Of a DNA stretch of 64,000 nt, positions 25,382-37,530 are shown piece after piece. The stretch comes from Anastatus disparis (taxonomy: Eukaryota; Arthropoda; Insecta; Hymenoptera; Eupelmidae). The number at the start of each line of letters is the position of its first letter. Position 1 is the first letter of the stretch. The stretch spans positions 1,426,001 to 1,490,000 of the forward strand of contig JAFFSR010000239.1 in assembly GCA_017163975.1 (NCBI GenBank). Direction: 5' to 3'. A program made the translations under genes and the position numbers. Below the pieces are notes generated by a model that was not told where the DNA came from, searched no databases, and saw only the letters and a list, made by a program, of their open reading frames with translations.

Positions 25382-27547
25382 TTTTTATTTTATGTACATA
25401 AATCGACTGTTAAAAAAATATTCTATAAATCAAAATTTTATTCTCGTTAAAGCACTTTCAGGATGACGTAAAGATGTAAACTAGAATCACTTGATCATTG
25501 AAAAAGTAAGAATAATAGAGTTATCAGAATTAAGATTAGTACGTTTCGTTATACCCGTCATAGTCACTGATAAAAACAATATTGAAAAGTGCAAATATCG
25601 CACGATGTAAATTAAATCTACTTAATTGCAATTAAAAGGAATTACATTTTTATTCTCTAATAATCAAAAAAAGAAGATAGTACAGATACATCTTTTAATC
25701 TAATGTCTTTTTTCTGAAAACATTTCAAAAATTACATACGAAACTTAAGCGGGTAATTTATTGAAATATAATGATCTGATAAGTTTGCAAAATTGATCAA
25801 TGTCGCTTTGAAAATTATTTATATTTAAAAGAAGATGAAAAAAAAGAAAAACTTTTTTTTTCGAAACACCTGATTTCATTCCCGTTATAACTTCTCAAAC
25901 AGGTGTTACGTTGGAAGCAATAAAATTTGGCGCGTGTATTCGCTTGATGATTAAATTAAAATAAAATTCAGTAAAAAAAAAAGAAGAAGCAGAGGGGGTA
26001 TATATCACGATACGTTGTACATATCTTCAGTACAGCTAAATCTCATTAACTTTGCAACTGACAAATTTTAAACTTTTTAAATAAAAATATATTATATGCT
26101 TAATTAATCAAAATCAAAATTTATTACTTGTTTAAAAAAAATTTTTTTCTATTTTCTTTTTTCAACAAAAAGTATTTATTTTTTCTGATACATGAAATTC
26201 CATGTAACATTTGTTACACATCGTTAAAGCTATATTTTTTTCAATGTCCTATTATATATGAAATTTTTTATACTTTTGTTTCAGATAACACAAAGACTCG
26301 AGAAACGGTATACAATGCATAAAAAAAGCATAAAAAGTCAAAACTTAAATCTCCAGTTTCCATTGAAAAGTTTCGTCAACTTTTTCATTTTTTTTTCTTT
26401 CTCTCGGTGTCCTCATCCTTTTTAACAAAAGCCCAGGAATCGTTTCCTTCTCTCGAAATCTCTCTTCTTTTTCCCCAAAAAACGCATCGATCGATTATGA
26501 TTTCAAAGAGATTCAAGAAAGATTCTCCCCGCCGGCATACATAAAACACACCCGAGACACGCATAATATAAATTCATAAATCATCGTTCGGTCGCGTGTA
26601 TCTCTCTTATAATGTGTATATATATATATACGTACATATATGTATAAAAAAAAATTCTTGTATATAAAGAGGAAAAGAGTATATCGGGGAAAAAGATATA
26701 TGTAAGTTCAGGCGAGATGGTGGCGGCAACGACGACTACGACGACGCAGATGCGTTGCTTATACATATACGTGCGTACACTTGTTTGATCGGTGTCTTCT
26801 TTGCCATTAAAAAAAAATATAAAAAAAAATAAAGTGCCTTCGCGTAAGGGAAGGAGAGAAGAAAAAATAAAAGAAGAAGAAGAAGATCGGTGACGCTCGC
26901 GCGCCGCGCCAAACGAAAAGAAGAAGCACCTGCCCTTAAAAGAGAGAAGAGAGTGGCTAAAAAGAGTATGTGTATAAATGACTTTTAGTCCTGCCGCACA
27001 CATACATGACGATTATGAAATGACGATGAGGGATATATAGAAGGAAATTTTGGAGAACAGTTTTTTTTCTTCATCTTTGGTAACGGTTATTTTTTTAGGT
27101 TCATTTTGTTTCTTAGGAATTTTCATTTCGCTCGTTTTTAAAAAATTAATTTCATTATGAGTTGCTTATTTTTTATGTTTCGAGGATTACGTTTTCAATT
27201 ATGATTTCACACTACTTAAAATAATACATTATAAAAATGAAATCGAATTTAATTTAGAGAGAAAAAATTTTAAACATTTTCCGTGAAAATTCAGTTAACG
27301 AACAGGTGGCTGAATTTTAAATGCTCAGTATCAAGATTGTTAAAGTCTTTTTATAATCCAGTAAGCATTTTGATTGAACAAAGTAAATTTTGATAAAATT
27401 CAGTTATAGCTTTATGTAATAAAAATAAAAAATCTTTTTTAACAATCCGAGCACATAAAAACTTTTTTGATTAACGCGTTAATATTAAAACAAGCAATTC
27501 ATTCGGAAAAGAAAAATAACCATTAAATCGATAACGATAGGAAAAGT
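25382..27547. other. Intergenic region, no gene recognised
   Basis: AT-rich to about 26380, then a GC-richer block (26380-27050) with a CACCTGC E-box at 26927-26933 and purine tracts. The minus-strand frame at 26581-27003 consists of Ser runs and Phe-rich segments encoded by simple repeats and is judged non-coding. Confidence 0.5.
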
Positions 27548-27556
27548 TATAAAAAG
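27548..27556 (+). promoter_or_regulatory. TATA box upstream of the secreted-peptide gene
   Basis: TATAAAAAG lies 143 bp before the ATG at 27691. A start about 30 bp downstream would give a leader of roughly 110 nt. Confidence 0.5.
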
Positions 27557-27690
27557 TACACGCGTACAGTAACTGGTTTATTTCAAATAAAGTTTCAAAC
27601 TCACAGTGTCTCGCGCATAAAGTTTACAATTTAATAGTCTACAAGCCTTTTTTTATTTAAAAAAAAGACAAAAAATTTTCATTTTTAACA

Positions 27691-27894
27691 ATGAAGCCGT
27701 ACGATTTACTTCGCATTTTATTAGTACTAACTGCATTGGCATTATTTCTCGAAACAATCGAAGCAGCGCCTTATACCAGACCGTTTATCACATATCGACT
27801 TTATGGCACTCCTGATCCACTATTTGTAGCAGAAGAAAAAAGATTGTCGTCTAAAATTGCAACCCAAGGTGGTGAATTGAAACGAATGGATTAA
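27691..27894 (+). CDS. Small secreted peptide, 67 aa, unknown family
   Basis: The ORF starts at ATG 27691 in a favourable context (AACAATGAAG) and ends at TAA 27892-27894. Residues 1-26 form a classical signal peptide: positive N-terminus (MKPYDLLR), hydrophobic core LLVLTALALFL, and an Ala-rich cleavage region (IEAA). The predicted mature peptide is about 41 residues, with no Cys, an aromatic and Pro-rich N-terminal half (PYTRPFITYRLYGTPDPLF) and a charged C-terminal half holding a possible dibasic site (EEKR). Its composition and codon use look coding, in contrast to the poly-Phe/Lys frames around it. A TATA box precedes it and an AATAAA lies at 28274-28279. It may be a neuropeptide-like or other secreted short peptide. 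The family is not recognised, and further exons cannot be excluded. Confidence 0.65.
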   Translation: MKPYDLLRILLVLTALALFLETIEAAPYTRPFITYRLYGTPDPLFVAEEKRLSSKIATQGGELKRMD

Positions 27895-28273
27895 CGAAGA
27901 AATTTAAGTAACTTTTAGTTACAATTCAACAAAAACCAAAAAAAAAACGAAAAAAAGGAAGGTAAAGCAAGTGCTTGTATATACTTCGTTGAGTCTTCAA
28001 GTTCTGAGTGTTGAGCCTTACAGTTGATATTGAAAACAAATTTTTAATGAAATTTCCTACTGTTCTTCGTCCTGGATTCATAAATGATTTAATGTAGCTA
28101 ATTAATAATAACATTTATGTATTATAATGAATTTTATTATTGTGTTGTTAAAAAAATGGTGATTCTAAGCAAAATATGAATTTGATTCTTTATTAACCTT
28201 TTGTTGTATCATAAATATCATAATTTGTACATAGTTTAACTTTCATTTTAAAATTTCATAGATTACGAGTCTT

Positions 28274-28279
28274 AATAAA
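28274..28279 (+). terminator. Possible polyadenylation signal of the secreted-peptide gene
   Basis: This AATAAA lies about 380 bp after the stop codon. The hexamer is frequent by chance in AT-rich DNA, so the link is tentative. Confidence 0.25.
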
Positions 28280-29860
28280 AACTTTAATTTACGTTTAACT
28301 AGATTTGGTGTTGAAATTTTAAATTGAAATATATTTAGAAAATTCAAATGAAAATACATTTTATGATAATCATAAAAATTATTTTAATTTTATGTTTCAT
28401 ATTTTTATTTAATTTTTAAAAAATTATAAAATTGATAATATTTTTGTTATAAAAATTAAAATATGACTTTTTCGAAAAAAATTTGCATTTTAAATTTTCT
28501 TTTGAAAGGCTAATTTTTCAGAATTCATAAAAATTAATAAAAATTAAAAAAAAGAAAAAAATCTGCTTTAAAAATTATGCAAACCCACATCATCCTTATC
28601 CTGCATCTCTCCCTGCACAACATAAACACACCCTTCTCGACATCATCACCTGCTTTTAAAATGAAAAAATAAAAAAAGTTAAATTATAGAAAGAAAGGGG
28701 CGCGGAAATATCGACTTGGAAAATTGTTTTCTTCTAAAAAGAAAAAGCTCTTCCGACCCATAATAATAATAAATGGCAACGAAAAAAAAAAAGAAATCGG
28801 AGCAGGTTCTTTTTCTGTGCGCGTGCCTTTTAAAAAAAGGAAAAAGGAAAGAAAAGGTGGAATGTGCCGAGCCATTATGCAATCGCTTTTTCGAGTTGGA
28901 GGCAATTTCGGCTCGCTTTAATTTTTCACTTAATTGACGTGTCGCCGCTTATGAGAAGAGTCGCGCATTTCTATATATATATATATATACGCATGAATGT
29001 GCATGTATAAACGCGTGTGTGTGTATTGAAAATTACGGATGTTGTTTTCTGTCTCCTTGGACTTCTGCGCGTGCACTTTAAAATTCTACTTTGGCTTTTC
29101 GAGTATGCGTAATTGTGGGGATGGGCCAATTTATGGATTTAAAGAGAGAAAAAGGTTCTTTTTCTTTTATCTTTTATTCTTTGTGCAAGCATTTTTGTTT
29201 CGGGCTTTTTTCGAAATCCTTTTGCGCTCGCTACTGCTCCTTTTGTTTAATTGAAATCGAAGTTAAATAAAATTTAAATTTATCGCAAAAATTAAATCCC
29301 ATCGAAATATCCTCTTGTTTTATGTATCATCTGTTCGTTTGTAATAAAAAAAAAGGAAAAAAAAAAGTTTTTAACTATCAAAAGTTTTCTATTATAAGAT
29401 AAATAACAGCTTCGATTATAAATGTTCATGTTTAATATAGTTTTAAAATATAAAATACACGATTTTAATCAAAGCTTATTAACGCCTTATTAAAATTTTC
29501 TGGTTTGCTTGATAAATATAAACGTAAATATGTGTACATGAAAATCTCTGATTCAATTTTGCAACGAGAATTTCCTTCTTCTACCCCGAATGCTTATTAA
29601 AAAGCGCACTATAAAAGTTGTATTTATTAAAACATTAAATGTTTCGTACAAGATAAGCTTTCGAACAAGTATATTTTAATTAAATTTACTTTGATTCATT
29701 TATTTTTCAACTTAAAACTTGCTGTTTTATAACATTATTGCCTTTGTAACAAATATCAAGGACGGCGAGTTTTGCAAAAACGAGCGAGAATAGATCGATA
29801 AATTATCAAAAATTATTATTTATCTTTTTACGCGTTGTTATTTCAAATATTTGAAAATCG

Positions 29861-30231
29861 AAAAAATAAATCTTTATATTCACGAACAATAAACCAAATT
29901 TTAAGTGAAAATTTTCTGAACGTCGAATGAAAGCATTTAATTATTAGATATATATAAAAAATATAAAAATAATCAAAAAACTTTTTATGATTATCAATTT
30001 TTATTATACATTATTTTAAATACCTGAATATAAAAAAAATAAATCTTTATATTTTCAAATAATAAAAAAAATTTTGGTGAAATTTTTTAACAATAAATGA
30101 AAAAATCTGCCTATAGGCTGTATATTAAAGCATAAAAATAAGCCTCTAAATTTTCTAATAATAAATAAAATTTTAATGAATGTTCTATGTAGCATATAAA
30201 AAATTTAGATAGCAAAAAAAAATCTTTACAT
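29861..30231. repeat. Degenerate tandem repeat, three units of about 175 bp
   Basis: The 20-mer AAAAAATAAATCTTTATATT occurs at 29861-29880 and again at 30034-30053. A decayed version appears near 30211-30231. Flanking sequence (AATAAA, AAATTTT, GTGAAA motifs) follows at similar offsets, giving a period of 173-177 bp. The DNA is extremely AT-rich, so part of the similarity could be compositional. Confidence 0.4.
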
Positions 30232-32529
30232 AATATTAAAAACAAGTAAAGTAAAATTAATGATACTAAAACAAAGTTGAAAATCAGATAAAACATATAA
30301 ATAAGATACTTCGCATTATAAATTAACTAAACACGCAATTAAAATGAATAAGATAATAACTGCACTCCACATCCTTCTCTATATATCTCCTATACATTAC
30401 CAAAGCTTGTTCACCTAGTGCCAGCTCGGTAGACTAGCTCTAGACGTACATAGAAAGACCGGTCTGGAAAAATAAGAAGAAAATTTTAAAAAGTAAAATA
30501 AAAAAGATAAAATTAAACTCGGACACTAGGTTAGAAGAACAAGCGCGCATAGTCTTTATCGGCTTTTGGAATAATATTCATACACGTGACTCGTTTTTTC
30601 AACATATAGTCGTCACCTTGGAACGATTTGCACGTATATATATACACGTGTCCTCGTACCCGCACGTTTTACGCTCATATCAATGACCATTCGGTTTGCT
30701 GTATATATGGGCTTTTCTATCTTACAATCTTTTATAATAATCAAAATGTATTGATTAAATTTTTTTCTTTATTTTTCATTATTTTATGATAAAATAATAG
30801 AGGAAAATATTAATAAATAGTTTAGGTATTCTAATAGTTTATCTATTGTAAGAATAATTAAACTGAACCATCCTCGAATGAAAATGATCATTTTGAGGTT
30901 AGGTTTAAATATCAATTAGCAATTACCAAATCGAACTATACTGTCAATTTCTGCTTAGAAAAACGTTTTCATCTGTTATTAAATGTGTTACAATGTGGAT
31001 ACTAAAATTATTAAATACTAAAAATTATAAGTTATAGTATTGAGTATGATTTAGTTGTTGTTTTAGTAGTTTTTCAATACCAAATACGATTTTAGTAATT
31101 GAATATCTTTTCATTTTTTGCATTGATAAAAAATCAAGATAAATAAATAAAAATAAATATCGAGAAAATCTTTAAGATTTGCATTAAATAATCAAATTTA
31201 AACATCTCTTAAAAATTTCACAACCATTATACCCTTTTAGATTTATTTAAATAACTTTTTACAAATTTAATTAGGGATGGCTCATTACAATTATCGATCG
31301 AACGAAAGCAAAATCAGAAGGTATATTATCGCCGGCAATTTACGTAGCAAAAAAATACAAACGATTAATCATGCCGACAAATTTTTATATATATTTCTTT
31401 TTTTCTCTTCTACTTACAGCAAATCCAAGGATAACAAATTAATTAAGTCATACAAGCGGCAATTCCAACAGCGAAATCATTTGCATGCCTATATACACTC
31501 AATCCTTGTAAACTTGTTTATATGTGTATATATACATATATATTCAAATACAATACCAATAAAATATTTCAATTACAAAAAAGAAAAAATTTAGAATTCT
31601 GGTGTTAAACTCACTACGGAATCCTCCCTGTATCAAGTGTAGTCCTTTAATTTCTTTTTTTTTTTTCTTTTCTTTTTTACGCAAAAGACGATTCGCTATG
31701 CAAAGTAAGTAACTGCATGGTGTATCTTGTCTTTATTTTACTTTCGACTTTTCTATTTCTTCATATCAATGATGCGGGTCGGCGCGACAGACAACGACGA
31801 CGACGAAGAAACGACCCCGAGGAGTGTGTGTATAGCAACAGCCAAACGAAAACGACTTATACCAAAGAGAGGCCTACAGCGAAGAGTCTCGCCCAGATTC
31901 TATCTTGAAATATTTTTGTTTATTTATTTCGTTTTCTTTTTTTTTTTATTTAATATTATTTTTGTGAATTCTTTATCCTCGTACGAGATTCTTTCTGTAC
32001 ATTTTTGTTGGGCTGAAGGTATCAACTGAGATTTAATGAAATACGTGCTCTTAAAAAGATTTACATGCGGGATATCTGAGCAATAGTTATAATAGAATGT
32101 CGTTTTGCATTACGGATATAGATTTGCGATATTGTAAGGTAATTTTTTTTCGAATAATCTCTTTATAAAATTTGATATGCATCTCAAATAAAGTTTCGAC
32201 AAAAATTGAAATTTATTGGAACATAATTAAATTATATATATAAAAATAATAATCAATATATGATAAATTTTCTTTGAAATCATGAATAAAAATAAAAAAT
32301 TTTGAAATAAAAAACCGAAGATTTATCTTAAGAATGTAGCAAGAATAAAAATGACAATAAACAAAGATAATCAAACGATCAACATTCTCCTGAAATCCAA
32401 ATGATCGAAACAATGATCATAAAAGTATCCACTATTAACATTCGTTAACTACTATAAAAACATTCGACAAAACATAGGTATACAACTCTATAATCCAGCC
32501 ATAAAATAGCCAAAGAACGTATTTCACCA

Positions 32530-32700
32530 ATGTTGAAAAAAAAGAAGATAAGAATGAAAAAAAAAGAAACTAAAGAAAAGCATTCTCGTTGTGAATTAAA
32601 GATCGCAAACGCGGCTGGTATTGGAATTTTAGTGACGATATTTGCATTTGGACACGCGTTTAGGTATAGAAACATCGTTAATGCAGGTGAGTGTATGTGA
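32530..32700 (+). CDS. Very weak candidate ORF, 56 aa, or exon ending at a strong splice donor
   Basis: The ORF runs from ATG 32530 to TGA 32698-32700. Residues 1-20 are Lys-rich from an A-rich tract. Residues 22-54 are of mixed composition, with one hydrophobic stretch at about 25-43 (core IGILVTIFAFGHAF). A perfect splice donor consensus CAG/GTGAGT falls at 32684-32691 (junction 32686/32687), just before the stop, so the piece could be an exon that continues elsewhere. The same bases form a GCAGGTG E-box, a competing explanation. No protein family is recognised and no matching acceptor was identified. Confidence 0.15.
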   Translation: MLKKKKIRMKKKETKEKHSRCELKIANAAGIGILVTIFAFGHAFRYRNIVNAGECM

Positions 32701-34572
32701 CAAGGGGTCGCCTTGCGTGTTTCTTCTTTTTTTTTATCTTCATTTTAGACAAGAGAAACGAGAAGCGAGGTCGTGTCGAGACAGTATAAATATGTTTCGG
32801 TTTGTTTCTTTGGCTTAATTAAAGCTGCTGAATTTTTTTATTTCTTATCTCGCTTTTTTTATTATAAGTTTTGCGTATAGAGTTTTGATTGGGAATTATT
32901 TTATTTTGTTTGTTTTGGGTACGATTGATTAAAAGGTTGTCGTGAAAGATGAGGGATTGCAAGGTCTTTGTAAGAATATTTTTCATTTTTTTTCTTCTTT
33001 TTAATAAAAGAAATGAATTAAAATTATTGTTGCGTTTTTTAAATAAGAAAGTTATTATTCTTTTATGTTGGCTATGTAATCAATCATATTCAAAGTGATG
33101 AAAAAACAAGTCCTTATAATATTTTTATGAAAATTTTGTTAAACATAACACAGTTCGTCAATTTTGAGTTAAACATTTTTAGCCGTAGATTAATACTTCG
33201 TTAAAAACGCATGATCACCTAAATATTTCTCAAAAATGGGTCAAACATACTAGGGTCGAAAATGGAATGTGGTATTACCGACTTACTATTAAAAAAAAAT
33301 CACGAGAGGAAAAATAGTTATTTCATAGTTTAGAAAGGACAATGCAGTCTGCACAGATCTATAGAGGATCAATAAAAAAAATTATATTCTTTAAAATGAT
33401 TTGAAACAGCAACAATGGAAAAAAATTATTTTATTATTTATTTTATTTTATTATAAAAATTTATTGAGAGATTTATTTGCTTAAGTAAATACCTACAGAC
33501 ATATCTTATAAGCCTTTGATATAACCACAGTACAAAAGCCAATCCATCAAGTCAGACCAATATTAAACAAACCATACGATTAAATCGTAAGGCGTTAAAT
33601 CGTTCCTCAAAATCGCGCCCAATCATATCAATTACGATTGTTTGCAGAAGAGAGCTTCGCTCATACCCATCTTTCAGAAAAAAACGCACACACGCAGCTA
33701 TGCATTTACAGAGTAACCACAACATTCGAAATGAGATGTTGAACCCCGCGAGCATATGAAGTATAATACAAACCAAAAAAAAGAGGAATAAAAAAATGAA
33801 ATAACGCAAACGTGACGCGTGTGTAAAGAAAGAAACGAGACACGCCCCATTTTTCTTCAAGAGCTCAGTAATAACACATTGTTTCGCACGTTCAATATAA
33901 TGTGCGAAAAGAAACATGGCGCCTTTGGCGGCCGAAACTGCCAAAAATTCGCGAGAAATTATTGTTTTGGCTTGTATGTATGTTTGCGTTTGTTTTGCTT
34001 GCCCAGTTCAATGTAATCTTATTTTTTTTCTCTTCTTTCAAAAAAAAAAAAAAACGAAGGTAAGTGTACGGAGGTCGAGGGCATAAAAAAAAAGAAAGAA
34101 TAAGAAGAAGAAAAATTGAACGAAAGTGAAAGTGAGAATAAGTACAGAGGCAGAAAAAAATTATAAAGAGGGAAGAAGAGTTTGGCTTTTGCTTGGCATA
34201 GCCACTTTATGATAAATGCTTTCTTTGAAGCTGGGTGTGAGCTCTCTTTTGAGGGTCGGTAAATGCGCTTTGTTAAGAAGCTTCAATTGTCCGCTGTATT
34301 TACTCAAAACTTTTTGAAGCTGCTTATTTTCGACATACCAAGCATTAGCTTTTTACTTTTGTGAAAGAAAAAAATTCTAAAGTTTGTTTTTAAATAAAAT
34401 AATAAATATAATGAACTTTTTTTATAATTATGACGTAATTGAACTTAAAATTTCTTTTCTACAAAAAAAAAAAAATAATAAAATTATTGATTGTATCAAA
34501 TGAAATAGTAAAATGTATTAAAATTGTATTTCAATAAAAATGTGCGAGGTGGATGATTTTTGCTTGAATAGA

Positions 34573-35078
34573 AATTTTTCTTGAATAGAAATTATGTTTT
34601 TTACATTGAAATCATATTTTTTAAAATCAAATCAAATTACTCTAACTCAATGAGCTCTATGAGAAAGCATTGCGCCAAAGCACTTGGCAGCGTTTTTTTA
34701 TGGAGTGCATGATACCCAGCGAACGTCGTCCACGGCGAAAGTGAACAAAAAGAAAAATAAATAAAATAAATCACACGATAATCAAACACAGTCGGGCACA
34801 AGAGGTTTGATGAAATTTCTTCCATTTTTTGCTCATGCAAAGTATTTTACTTCAACAAAGTAAATCACTTCGCACACGCTGTGTTTAAAGTAGCCACTTT
34901 GCGAATACAAAATAAGCCCAAGAAAACGAATGACATGCACTCCATTTAAATTAAGAAACGCTGCCAAGTACTTTGGCGCAATGTTTTCTCATAGAGCTTA
35001 TTGAGTTAGAGTATTTTGATTTTGTTTGTTAAAATGTGGTTTTAATCTAAAAAACATTATTTCTATTCAAGAAAAATT
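34573..35078. mobile_element. Foldback/MITE element, about 506 bp, inverted arms near 140 bp
   Basis: The left arm (34573 to about 34712) and the reverse complement of the right arm (about 34938-35078) share AATTTTTCTTGAATAGAAAT at the tips, then CTCTAACTCAAT(G/A)AGCTC, TGCGCCAAAG and CTTGGCAGCGTTT, and end near GGAGTGCATG. The inner ~225 bp is unique and non-coding. The 67-residue minus-strand frame at 34637-34840 crosses the left arm into the spacer and is not a gene. Confidence 0.7.
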
Positions 35079-35243
35079 AAAAAGGGAAAGAAAGAGTGAG
35101 TGAGTGTGGAAGAGTGATTAGAAAATAGGAAGAGAGAGAGAAAGGAGGGTAGATGAAAATAGTGTAAAAATGAGTATTAGGATGAGATAGAAGGAAAGAG
35201 AGGAAGTGAGAAAAAAAGAAAAGAGTTAGTGAGAGCGTTAAAT
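35079..35243 (+). repeat. Purine-rich (GA) tract of about 165 bp
   Basis: The plus strand is almost all purine, with GAGAGAGAG and GTGAGTGAGTG sub-repeats, directly beside the right end of the foldback element. The minus-strand reading frame here is a Ser/Leu/Phe repeat artefact. GAGAG cores could bind GAGA-factor-like proteins; this is inference. Confidence 0.6.
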
Positions 35244-35451
35244 CAGAAATCAGAAAAAGTGATCGAAGAGCTACACAAAGAAAATTATTTTTCGAAAGCT
35301 TCTTTTCTTCAGACCATCGCAAATAAATTGCATACAAATTTCAAAGCAAACCCATCGAGTATTTAACGTAAAATACAAAAAAAAATGAAAAATCAAAATT
35401 AAAAAAAAATATTATTTTTACTGTTCAATAGCTTCCTCATTTTTATTCTTC

Positions 35452-35483
35452 TTTAACGTCGCTATATTTATGCTATTTTATAA
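35452..35483 (-). mobile_element. SINE copy E, distal fragment (split by a foldback element)
   Basis: TTTAACGTCGCTATATTTATGC matches the tail end of the SINE seen in copies B, D and F. The rest of this SINE resumes at 37531, across the inserted element. Confidence 0.7.
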
Positions 35484-37530
35484 TGAGTCAAACTTTCTGA
35501 AGTGGGCCACTAAAAATCGAGTATTTGAATTTAATATAATTGTTCACAGATAATTAAAGGTTCATTTGTCAAAATCAATGTCTTGAAATATTTTTGGAAA
35601 ATTTCAATTTTTGAAATAGTTATAAACAAATGAATTTTTTTTCGCTATTTTCATAAAATAGTGATTTTTCAGCAACTATTCGATAAAAATTAACGAAATT
35701 TGGTTTACATATGTATTAATACTAATAGAATAATATACTAAAAACTTTTTTTATAAAAACCGAAAATTATTTTTTAAAAAACCATTTTGCAATAAACTAT
35801 TGAAAATTTATTCAACTTTTCCTAAGGCTAGGAAATTTTTTCAGGGGGAATTTGATTTTTAAAGCATAAAACTAAAAATACGTGGAAGAAAATTTTAGTG
35901 CACTTAATTAGAAAAATAATTATGTATTTTTAAATATTGGAGTATGAGCGCAGACTGACTGGTTTTTGGCTTGTAAAATGAAAACTACTGAGAGAATTAC
36001 TATGGTGTCAATAGAAAATTTGTAGAAAATTAAATTATCAAGAAAATGAGAGGTCAAGCGATCTGATCGGTTTATTAGAACTGAAAAAAATTCGGAAAAA
36101 CGGGAGAATTTTTCGTTTTTTTCAAAAATTCATAACTTTATTATTTATGAAGATTAAGAGCTGAAATTTGACATCGAAGTAAATAATTATATCTTCTTTT
36201 AACGGTCCGAAGGCAGATACTATCGGATTATTAGTTTCTGCGCATTTGCAATTTTAATTTTTTTTACGCTTTTTTTGCCAGGTTATTACTGTTTAAAATC
36301 GTTGTACATACTTTTCAAAAGCGGTTTTGAAAACTAGAAATAAAATACTATTAAACATAATTTTAAGTTTTTATTATGAAATATGCACTATATAACATCA
36401 AGCGAAGACCCGCCACGCGACCGGCGGAACACAGGAGAGGCCCGCGGTTGCCCGCGGGCGGAAAACCCCCGAAAGAGCCGAGAACACGGACGCGGGCTAC
36501 GACAAAAACCCGAACCCGTGTAAACGGCCGAGCATGCGACGGACAGTAAAAAGTGGGGATGTACGGGAAAGCAATATAGATATACAGGCGCGTGCCGTGA
36601 AGCGTTTAATTTTTTTAATTTTTTACACTATTTTAATAAAAACTTAAAATTATGTTTAATAGTATTTTATTTCTAGTTTTCAAAACCGTTTTGGAAAAGT
36701 ATGTACAACGATTTTAAAAAATTAATAACAACCTGACAAAAAAAAAGCGTAAAAAAATTAAAATTGCAAATGCGCAGAAACTAATAATCCGATAGTATCT
36801 GCCTTCGGACCGTTAAAAGAAGATATAATTATTTACTTCGATGCCAAATTTCAGCTCTTAATCTTCATAAATAACAAAGTTATGAATTTTTGAAAAAAAC
36901 GAAAAATTCTCCCGTTTTTCCGAATTTTTTTCGGTTCTAATAAACCGATCAGATCGCTTGACCTCTCATTTTCTTGATAATTTAATTTTCTACAAATTTT
37001 CTATTGACACCATAGTAATTCTCTTAGTAGTTTTCATTTTACAAGCCAAAAACCAGTCAGTCTGCGCTCATACTCCAATATTTAAAAATGCATAATTATT
37101 TTTCTAATTAAGTGCACTAAAATTTTCTTCCACGTATTTTTAGTTTTATGCTTTAAAAATCAAATTCCCCCTGAAAAAATTTCCTAGCCTTAGGAGAAGT
37201 TGAATAAATTTTCAATAGTTTATTACAAAATGGTTTTTTAAAAAATAATTTTCGGTTTTTATAAAATAAGTTTTTAGTATATTATTCTATTAGTATTAAT
37301 ACGTATGTAAACCAAATTTCGTTACTTTTATCGAATAGTTGCTGAGAAATCACTATTTTATGAAAATAGCGAAAAAAAATTCATTTGTTTATAACTATTT
37401 CAAAAATTGAAATTTTCCAAAAATATTTTAAGACATTGATTTTGACATATAAACCTTCAATTATCTGTGAAAAATTATATTAAATTCAACTATTCGATTT
37501 TTAGTGGCTTACTTCAGAAAGTTTGACTCA
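35484..37530. mobile_element. Large near-palindromic foldback element, 2,047 bp, inserted in a SINE
   Basis: The element begins TGAGTCAAACTTTCTGAAGT and ends with the reverse complement of that sequence. The arms, 35484-36376 and 36634-37530 (about 0.9 kb each), match almost base for base. By eye the outer 100 bp differ by roughly a tenth and the inner parts by a few percent. The spacer (36377-36633) is GC-rich in its first 225 bp. No transposase is present, so it would be non-autonomous. The interrupted SINE rejoins cleanly as ATGCTAATCAGCGAC at 37531. No clear target-site duplication was found. Confidence 0.9.
36396..36644 (+). other. GC-rich spacer of the foldback element, stop-free in one frame (83 codons)
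   Basis: Between the AT-rich arms lies a block rich in CG and CCGCGG (for example AGGCCCGCGGTTGCCCGCGG). The plus frame beginning at 36396 has no stop until TAA at 36645-36647 and would encode an Arg, Lys, Pro and Ala-rich peptide, but it lacks an ATG near its start. High GC alone lowers stop frequency, so this is not proof of coding. It may be a captured host or foreign fragment. No family is recognised. Confidence 0.35.

Larger units (their letters stand above)
28280..34572. other. Intergenic region, no confident gene
   Basis: GC-richer blocks at about 28600-29240, 30370-30720, 31640-31900, 32450-32830 and 33520-34340. Proneural-type E-boxes occur at 28647-28653 (CACCTGC) and 32683-32689 (GCAGGTG). 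A degenerate tandem duplication is annotated at 29861-30231 and a weak ORF at 32530-32700. The 130-residue minus-strand frame at 33552-33944 is Phe/Leu/Cys-rich without recognisable motifs and was not accepted. Confidence 0.5.

Noticed and set aside
26581..27003. 140-residue minus-strand frame
   Set aside because: Encoded largely by GAA and TA simple repeats (Ser runs, Phe runs, Tyr/Ile repeats); overlaps low-complexity DNA.
33552..33944. 130-residue minus-strand hydrophobic frame
   Set aside because: Could suggest a membrane protein, but the hydrophobic parts come from poly-A tracts on the plus strand and no family motif is visible.
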